A stretch of 10,174 nt of DNA from Bryobacterales bacterium (lineage in GTDB: Bacteria > Cyanobacteriota > Vampirovibrionia > Obscuribacterales > Obscuribacteraceae). The position numbers and the translations under genes were made by a program. Below, piece after piece: positions 5,866 to 10,174 of the stretch (positions are counted from its first letter, which is position 1; every line of letters begins with the position of its first letter). The notes beneath the pieces are model-generated. The model made no database searches, had not been told where the DNA came from, and was given only the letters and a program-made list of their open reading frames with translations. Location of the stretch: contig CAJCHQ010000635.1 in assembly GCA_903970295.1 (NCBI GenBank), positions 1-10,174 on the forward strand, read 5' to 3'.

Positions 5866-7134
5866 TTATTCGTCCGCTACCTGGGCCACAGTACCCGGTG
5901 CCATCACCAGTGAGGCGCCAATACTCATGTCAGTTTGCACAGCGTAATCTCGATTCTTCCAGGCAGTCTTAACACCCGTGTAAATGCGGCGTGCGGAGTC
6001 TAGATAGAGTGCTGTCACCATCACGCTGCCCAGGGGCAGCAAGAAGATGTGATACCAACGAATACCACGATAATATTGAGTTGAAAGCTGGAACCAAGTG
6101 AACATCATAATCATTTCGGCTGCCACCATTATTTGCAAGCAAAGTAACGAGCTTTGGCCAAAAGAGGAGTGGTCGCCAAAGGCATTCGCCATCGCCAAAC
6201 TGCTAAACCACGCGTTCGCGACGCATGCTGCATGAATCCATGGTCCAATCATGCCGCAGTTGATGAACAGGAGCGCAGTTGCTAGAGCGAAGGGGTTGCA
6301 ATCCATAAAGGTGTAGACGTTTTTCACCCAACCTGCCCAGACTGACTTCAAGTCGTTGTACATCCGCACCGTATAAAGTGGCGTGCCGTCTGCAGCAAAT
6401 ACTCTGAATCCACTTTGTTTGATGCGGCGACTGAGGGTGATGTCGTCGAGGATTTGGTTGTGGACGCTTTTGTGACCACCAACTGAGTCGTATGCGCTGC
6501 GCTTGATCATCATGTATTGACCGAATGCGTAGGCTCGGGGATTTCTCTGATCGTTTATTTTATTGAATGGATCACCGCAAAGAAATGAGCCCAGCAGAAC
6601 CGGCATAATCACGCGTTCCCAAAAACTGCCAAGCTCTTGCACAGGCATGAATGAGACTAAGTCTGCCTTCAGGGCAAGGGCATAACGCAGTGAATCACGC
6701 ACTGAATTGGGACGGTGCCAGGTGTCAGCATCTGTGAAAAGCAGATATTCGCCAGAAGCATATTCGTAACCCTGCACCAGAGCGCTACATTTCCCTAACC
6801 AACCGGTCGCTTTCTCTTTGGCTGCAACCGCCGTGACGCGAGCGCTTCTCTGGGCGTATTGTCCGATTATGGACGCGGTACGATCTGTCGAACAGTCGTC
6901 TATGACGACTATTTCGTAATTGGCATAATCTTGTTCGATCAAAGAGCTGAGGCAGCGACCGAGTTTGCCTTCTTCGTTACGAGCAGGAATGATCACCGAT
7001 ACAAACGGTAAATTTTGATCAGGCAGTTTTTCTTGCTGAATTTTTCTCAACTTGACACAAAAAACGGCCGTGAGTGCCGTCATCACGGCACACAACAGTG
7101 TGTTGAGAAACACGCAGCTTATTAGTACGGACAC
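5866..7134 (-). CDS. Membrane glycosyltransferase, family 2
   Basis: This 422-residue protein has one N-terminal membrane segment (about 5-27), a cytoplasmic GT-A domain and about three C-terminal membrane segments (about 283-305, 328-349, 362-378). Family 2 motifs are VSVIIPARNEE (45-55), IDDCSTDRT (78-86), the metal-binding TDADT (134-138), GQYMMIKRSAYDSVGGH (205-221) and LDD at 229-231 as the likely catalytic base. It lacks the QxxRW of processive polysaccharide synthases and has WAGWVKN in that area (266-272). The layout resembles hopanoid- or carotenoid-associated glycosyltransferases (HpnB, CruC, CrtQ types), so a single sugar transfer to a lipid is likelier than polymer synthesis. The substrate is not known. 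The start is GTG at 7134 with AAGG 9 nt upstream. It is divergent from another family 2 gene, suggesting a shared envelope role. Confidence 0.86.
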   Translation of the reverse strand: MSVLISCVFLNTLLCAVMTALTAVFCVKLRKIQQEKLPDQNLPFVSVIIPARNEEGKLGRCLSSLIEQDYANYEIVVIDDCSTDRTASIIGQYAQRSARVTAVAAKEKATGWLGKCSALVQGYEYASGEYLLFTDADTWHRPNSVRDSLRYALALKADLVSFMPVQELGSFWERVIMPVLLGSFLCGDPFNKINDQRNPRAYAFGQYMMIKRSAYDSVGGHKSVHNQILDDITLSRRIKQSGFRVFAADGTPLYTVRMYNDLKSVWAGWVKNVYTFMDCNPFALATALLFINCGMIGPWIHAACVANAWFSSLAMANAFGDHSSFGQSSLLCLQIMVAAEMIMMFTWFQLSTQYYRGIRWYHIFLLPLGSVMVTALYLDSARRIYTGVKTAWKNRDYAVQTDMSIGASLVMAPGTVAQVADE

Positions 7135-7320
7135 CGCTCGAGGCCTTTGATCGTCGACAGAATTCGATTCTTGGAGCCATGTAATCTAGCACATACCGGA
7201 AATTTTTATTTATAGATAGATGACTTGCAGCTAATATCGCTAAAATAGCCTTTTGCTATCTTTCTAAGAGGGTCGGAACCCTGGTTTAGTAAGTCTAGAG
7301 AGAGTTATTGCACAGGAATT
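7135..7320. promoter_or_regulatory. Divergent intergenic region between two glycosyltransferase genes
   Basis: These 186 bp must carry both promoters. An AT-rich core runs from 7199 to 7260. The best plus-strand candidate is TTTATA (7209-7214), 17 bp, TAATAT (7232-7237), each hexamer matching the consensus at only four positions. Two small hairpins lie downstream on the plus strand: ATAGC-CTTTT-GCTAT (7245-7259) and AGGGT-CGGA-ACCCT (7269-7282), the second inside the predicted leader of the plus-strand gene. I see no convincing operator. Confidence 0.3.
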
Positions 7321-8727
7321 ATGAGTAACCGACTTTTCTTGTTTTTGGTCATCGCCAGTTGTTGTATAGTCCTGAAGTTTGCAGCTATCTGCGGTGCCGC
7401 AGGTTTGCCTGTGATACTGGTTTTGGCTGCCAGTGGCGCCGCCATTCATACGGGGTGGCTATTCGTCGCTCAGGAAATACATCTGCATTCCCGTCGGCGC
7501 GAAGTGTTCGAGCGCTTATTGGCGAATCCCGCTGAAGTTGAAGCTGGGGTGCGGCGGTCCAACTTCCGTGTTGCCGGCAAAAAATTGCCACTGGCCGAGT
7601 CTCCAACCGATGCTCAGACATCGCATTGGCAGCCTAAAGTGAGCATCATCGTTCCAGCCAAAAATGAAGAGTCTGTAATCGGAAAAACCGTGCGACAAAT
7701 CTTCAAATTAGACTATCCCGATTTTGATTTGATCGCTATTGATGATGCTTCAGATGATGACACGCCGTCAGTGCTCAAAAAGTTGCAACTCGAATTCCCG
7801 CGCTTGCAAGTTCTGACGCTCGAGAAAGGACATCCGGCCGGTAAATCTTTTGTCTTGAATGAAGCGCTCAAGCTTTGCCAGGGAGAAGTTGTCGCCGTCT
7901 TTGATGCAGATGCATTTATGCAGCCCAGCTTTTTGGCCGATATGGTTGCTCAATTGGAGCCTGCTGATGTTGCGGCTGTGCAAGCCCAAAAACGAATCAG
8001 TAATGCCCAACACAGCTGGCTCACTCAGTGGCAAGATTTCGAATATGCCTTTGACACCAGTTTGCAATCAGGTCGCAATTCTGTCGGTGGCGTCTCTGAG
8101 TTGCGTGGCAATGGGCAGCTGGTAAAAGTGTCTGCCTTGAAAGCTGTGGGCGGTTGGAATAACGAAAGCATCACCGACGATCTTGATTTGACAATGCGTC
8201 TTTTGACCAGAGGGTGGCGTGTCGAATTCACATCTCGGGCAGTAGTTTGGGAAGAAGGCATCACTAATATCCGGGGACTGGTCAGACAACGCGTGCGCTG
8301 GGCTGAGGGCAGCACCAGACGTTTTCTCGATTATATGGTGCCACTGTTTCGTTCCGGTGTATTGACAAAAAGTCAGCGCCTGGACTTGATTGGTTTCATG
8401 ATCGAATTCGTGTGGCCGTTCTTGACTGCATTCGCTATGTTGAATGAACTCGGTCGGGCAGTCTCTGGTGAACAAACTTGTCTGCGTCTTTTGATTGCTT
8501 CGATGATGACCGGTGGGCTGGGCGTCACTGGCTACATCTTCTGGAGTCTGCGCACGCACAGACCACCGATGTCCGTCTGGCAAGCGATCAAAAATGCTTG
8601 CTCGACTTCGACCTATTTCTTCGCCCTGTGGTGCCCATGCATATTGCTTGGACTGTGGAAGATTCTCAGCCAGAAGCGAGCCTCTGCCTGGGCTTTGACC
8701 GAGCATCGCGGACACCCGACGGTTTAG
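7321..8727 (+). CDS. Processive membrane glycosyltransferase, cellulose / poly-GlcNAc synthase-like
   Basis: This 468-residue protein has two N-terminal membrane segments (about 5-50), a cytoplasmic GT-A domain and about three C-terminal ones (about 353-376, 386-410, 428-449). The full processive family 2 set is present: VSIIVPAKNEE (107-117), IDDASDDDT (140-148), metal-binding DAD at 195-197, RGNGQLVKVSAL (262-273), the catalytic-base motif as TDD (285-287, where TED is usual) and QRVRW at 323-327. This pattern fits synthases that polymerise UDP-sugars and extrude the chain, such as PgaC/IcaA, cellulose synthase or hyaluronan synthase. The sequence does not show which sugar is used. No PilZ domain, deacetylase or export gene is adjacent. 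A 50-residue charged linker (about 52-103) separates the first membrane segments from the catalytic domain. The ATG at 7321 has AGGA 3 nt upstream. Confidence 0.9.
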   Translation: MSNRLFLFLVIASCCIVLKFAAICGAAGLPVILVLAASGAAIHTGWLFVAQEIHLHSRRREVFERLLANPAEVEAGVRRSNFRVAGKKLPLAESPTDAQTSHWQPKVSIIVPAKNEESVIGKTVRQIFKLDYPDFDLIAIDDASDDDTPSVLKKLQLEFPRLQVLTLEKGHPAGKSFVLNEALKLCQGEVVAVFDADAFMQPSFLADMVAQLEPADVAAVQAQKRISNAQHSWLTQWQDFEYAFDTSLQSGRNSVGGVSELRGNGQLVKVSALKAVGGWNNESITDDLDLTMRLLTRGWRVEFTSRAVVWEEGITNIRGLVRQRVRWAEGSTRRFLDYMVPLFRSGVLTKSQRLDLIGFMIEFVWPFLTAFAMLNELGRAVSGEQTCLRLLIASMMTGGLGVTGYIFWSLRTHRPPMSVWQAIKNACSTSTYFFALWCPCILLGLWKILSQKRASAWALTEHRGHPTV

Positions 8728-8740
8728 GCTTCATTCAAGC

Positions 8741-8780
8741 AATCAATCAACGAATCAATCAACGAATCAATCAACGAATC
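8741..8780. repeat. 12-bp tandem repeat, 3.3 copies
   Basis: The unit AATCAATCAACG occurs three times without error (8741-8752, 8753-8764, 8765-8776) plus AATC at 8777-8780. It starts 13 bp after the stop of the plus-strand glycosyltransferase gene and runs over the last codon and stop of the convergent hydrolase gene. Each unit read on the minus strand contains CGT TGA in the hydrolase frame, so extra copies would not alter that protein. The internal AATC steps suggest growth by replication slippage. Confidence 0.93.
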
Positions 8781-9652
8781 GCTGCGTCGATAGCAGCTGC
8801 GACTTCGTCGGCAGCCTCCAACTGAGGATAATGGCCGACGCCAGTCAAAGCCACGACCCTCGCTTCAGGCAATCTCGATTTCGCTCGCTGCAGGACATGA
8901 TCGCCTGAGACCGGATCATCCACTCCCCAAATCAAAGTGATAGGCAGTTTTGCCGTTTCCATGCAATGCTCCCAGTCGGCGCCCTTCAATTTACGCTCTG
9001 GCATGTAATGCAGGAGTGCATGGAGCAATTTGTTGCCGTTGGCACGCGCCACTCCTTTCCAGAGTTCATTTCCTTCTTCGTCGCTTATCTGATGGCCAGT
9101 GGCAAGCAGCTTGTTCAGCCCGGAGACGAGCATTCCTTTTGTTATTTGAGATGAAAGAATTGGTCCAATAATCGGCAGAATCAGTAATCTCTGCACAATC
9201 GTTGGTCTGTGCAGCTCATGATAAATGGCGCCGTTGAGAAAAATTATCTGTTCGATGCGAAAGGCTAAAATACCTCGTTGCTGTCGTTTTAGCAATTCTT
9301 GTGCGACTGAGACGCCATAGTCATGAGCGATCAATGTAACCGATATGATTTTATTGGTGTCCGCAATTTCTTCAGCGATATCTGCTTGCTCGCTGTAATT
9401 GTACTGATGAGGCCAGGGTTTCGCGGAGGCTCCAAACCCCAAAAAGTCAAAAGCGAGAAGGTGGGCATGATTGCTCAAGCGTTCGAATACGTGAAGCCAA
9501 TCATAAGAATTTGTGGGAAAGCCATGCAAAAAGAAAAGATCCGGTCCGTCCGAGTTCGATCGCGAGTTTGATCGGCGATAAAAAATACTTTGCCCATTTT
9601 GCCGATTAAGCCAGGATCCGTTTTGCAGCCAGGTATCGTAGCTTTCGATCAA
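8771..9652 (-). CDS. Alpha/beta hydrolase, epoxide hydrolase / haloalkane dehalogenase-like
   Basis: The 293-residue protein has the alpha/beta hydrolase plan. HGFP at 43-46 forms the oxyanion region, the nucleophile elbow reads AHDYG with Asp111, the acid is probably D246 in WGVDDP, and the histidine is H274 in GVGHYP. An aspartate nucleophile marks the epoxide hydrolase / dehalogenase branch, not serine esterases. The Trp that usually follows the nucleophile in dehalogenases (HDWG) is Tyr here, which argues against dehalogenation. A helical cap spans about 140-230. No signal peptide is seen. The start is TTG at 9652: GAGG lies 7 nt upstream, an in-frame TGA immediately precedes it, and no ATG falls in the conserved N-terminal region. 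It follows rimO by 27 nt and is probably co-transcribed. The last codon and the stop lie in a tandem repeat. The substrate is unknown. Confidence 0.87.
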   Translation of the reverse strand: MIESYDTWLQNGSWLNRQNGQSIFYRRSNSRSNSDGPDLFFLHGFPTNSYDWLHVFERLSNHAHLLAFDFLGFGASAKPWPHQYNYSEQADIAEEIADTNKIISVTLIAHDYGVSVAQELLKRQQRGILAFRIEQIIFLNGAIYHELHRPTIVQRLLILPIIGPILSSQITKGMLVSGLNKLLATGHQISDEEGNELWKGVARANGNKLLHALLHYMPERKLKGADWEHCMETAKLPITLIWGVDDPVSGDHVLQRAKSRLPEARVVALTGVGHYPQLEAADEVAAAIDAAIR

Positions 9653-9679
9653 TCACACACCTCGCATGCATCGATTTGC

Positions 9680-10174
9680 TTACAGCGCGGCGACCTGGGC
9701 TGTCCTTTTTTTAGCGCTGCCGGCAAGCTGAACGGGCTCTATCTCAGTCACGATTGGCTGTTCGATAGCTGTGCCAAATAAATCATAAGGGGCTGCACTG
9801 TCAATTCGTACTCGCGCGATCTCACCCATTGAAACGAGGTCTCCATCAACGTCTTTGACGTAGACCTGATTATCTATCGAAGGTGCATCCCATTGTGAAC
9901 GCCCGCAATAAAGTTGTTTTCTGTCATCATAGCTTTCGATCAGTACGTCAATTTCTCGGCCTATATATCCCTGATTCAGTTCTTCCGAAATCTTGTGCTG
10001 AATCTGCATGATCCGCTTGCGACGAGCCTTTTTCACTTTCTCCGGCACTTGATTTGGCATGTGACCGCTTGCTACTTCAGTCTGTTTGGAATAGGTAAAG
10101 ACGCCCAAACGATCGAAACGATGTTTTTCGATGAAGGCAGCCAGGTCCTCAAATTGTTCTTCCGTTTCACCGGG
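9680..10174 (-). CDS. rimO: Ribosomal protein S12 methylthiotransferase RimO, C-terminal part (cut by right edge)
   Basis: RimO is a radical-SAM enzyme that methylthiolates a conserved aspartate of ribosomal protein S12. The window holds the last 164 codons; the frame is open to base 10174, and the N-terminal UPF0004 domain and the CxxxCxxC cluster lie outside. Visible are the end of the radical-SAM domain, PGETEEQFEDLAAFIEKHRF (1-20 of this part) with DRLGVFTYS (21-29), then NQVPEKVKKARRKRIM, and a C-terminal TRAM domain at about 70-135. GRSQWDAPSIDNQVYV inside it is the pattern that separates RimO from MiaB. About 28 residues (137-164) follow the TRAM domain, more than is usual. The hydrolase gene follows after 27 nt. 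Confidence 0.92.
   Translation of the reverse strand, partial: PGETEEQFEDLAAFIEKHRFDRLGVFTYSKQTEVASGHMPNQVPEKVKKARRKRIMQIQHKISEELNQGYIGREIDVLIESYDDRKQLYCGRSQWDAPSIDNQVYVKDVDGDLVSMGEIARVRIDSAAPYDLFGTAIEQPIVTEIEPVQLAGSAKKRTAQVAAL

Noticed and set aside
5856..5870. AGACGTCT followed by T-rich bases as a terminator between proS and the convergent gene
   Set aside because: The palindrome has no loop and the T run is short; it is not a credible rho-independent terminator.
1..10174. Cyanobacterial HIP1 repeats (GCGATCGC) as a taxonomic sign
   Set aside because: GCGATCG-like sequences occur, but I found no exact GCGATCGC, so there is no support from this marker.

Overview
The window is a compact bacterial chromosomal segment of roughly 50% GC. 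It holds ten protein genes (two cut by the window edges), one candidate very small gene, and no RNA gene, mobile element or CRISPR array that I can see. Housekeeping genes dominate: RNase HII, the 50S assembly GTPase RbgA, ribosomal protein L19, NrdR, a J-domain protein, prolyl-tRNA synthetase and RimO. Gene order rplS-rbgA-rnhB is an ancient conserved cluster. Base composition, the J-domain protein next to proS and the protein styles would fit a non-photosynthetic relative of Cyanobacteria (Obscuribacterales / Melainabacteria type), but this is a weak inference and no marker here settles it.

Layout. Minus strand, read from about 2.6 kb down to 1: a strong-looking promoter flanked by two near-identical palindromes, a possible 42-codon gene, a DUF2239 gene, then rplS, rbgA and rnhB (running off the left edge). 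nrdR (minus) lies upstream of that promoter and is divergent from the plus-strand pair J-domain gene and proS. proS converges with a membrane glycosyltransferase gene (minus), which is itself divergent from a second, cellulose/poly-GlcNAc-synthase-like membrane glycosyltransferase (plus). The latter converges, across a 12-bp tandem repeat, with an alpha/beta hydrolase gene (minus) that follows the 3' part of rimO (entering from the right edge).

How they work together. rplS, rbgA and rnhB serve ribosome and replication upkeep: RbgA helps late assembly of the 50S subunit of which L19 is part. proS and rimO also serve translation (tRNA charging; methylthiolation of ribosomal protein S12). nrdR represses ribonucleotide reductase genes, none of which are in the window. 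The two divergent family-2 glycosyltransferases are probably cell-envelope or exopolysaccharide functions and may share control from the 186 bp between them.

The most interesting region is 2319-2731. A TTGACT-N18-TAAAAT promoter points toward DUF2239. One palindrome (TTACCCGGGTAA) lies just upstream of its -35 and a near copy overlaps its -10. The ribosome-binding site downstream can pair with a complementary 7-mer inside the small ORF. DUF2239 itself has a segment that reads like a ribbon-helix-helix DNA-binding motif preceded by an AT-hook-like GRPK, so it could bind its own promoter. That last step is a hypothesis.
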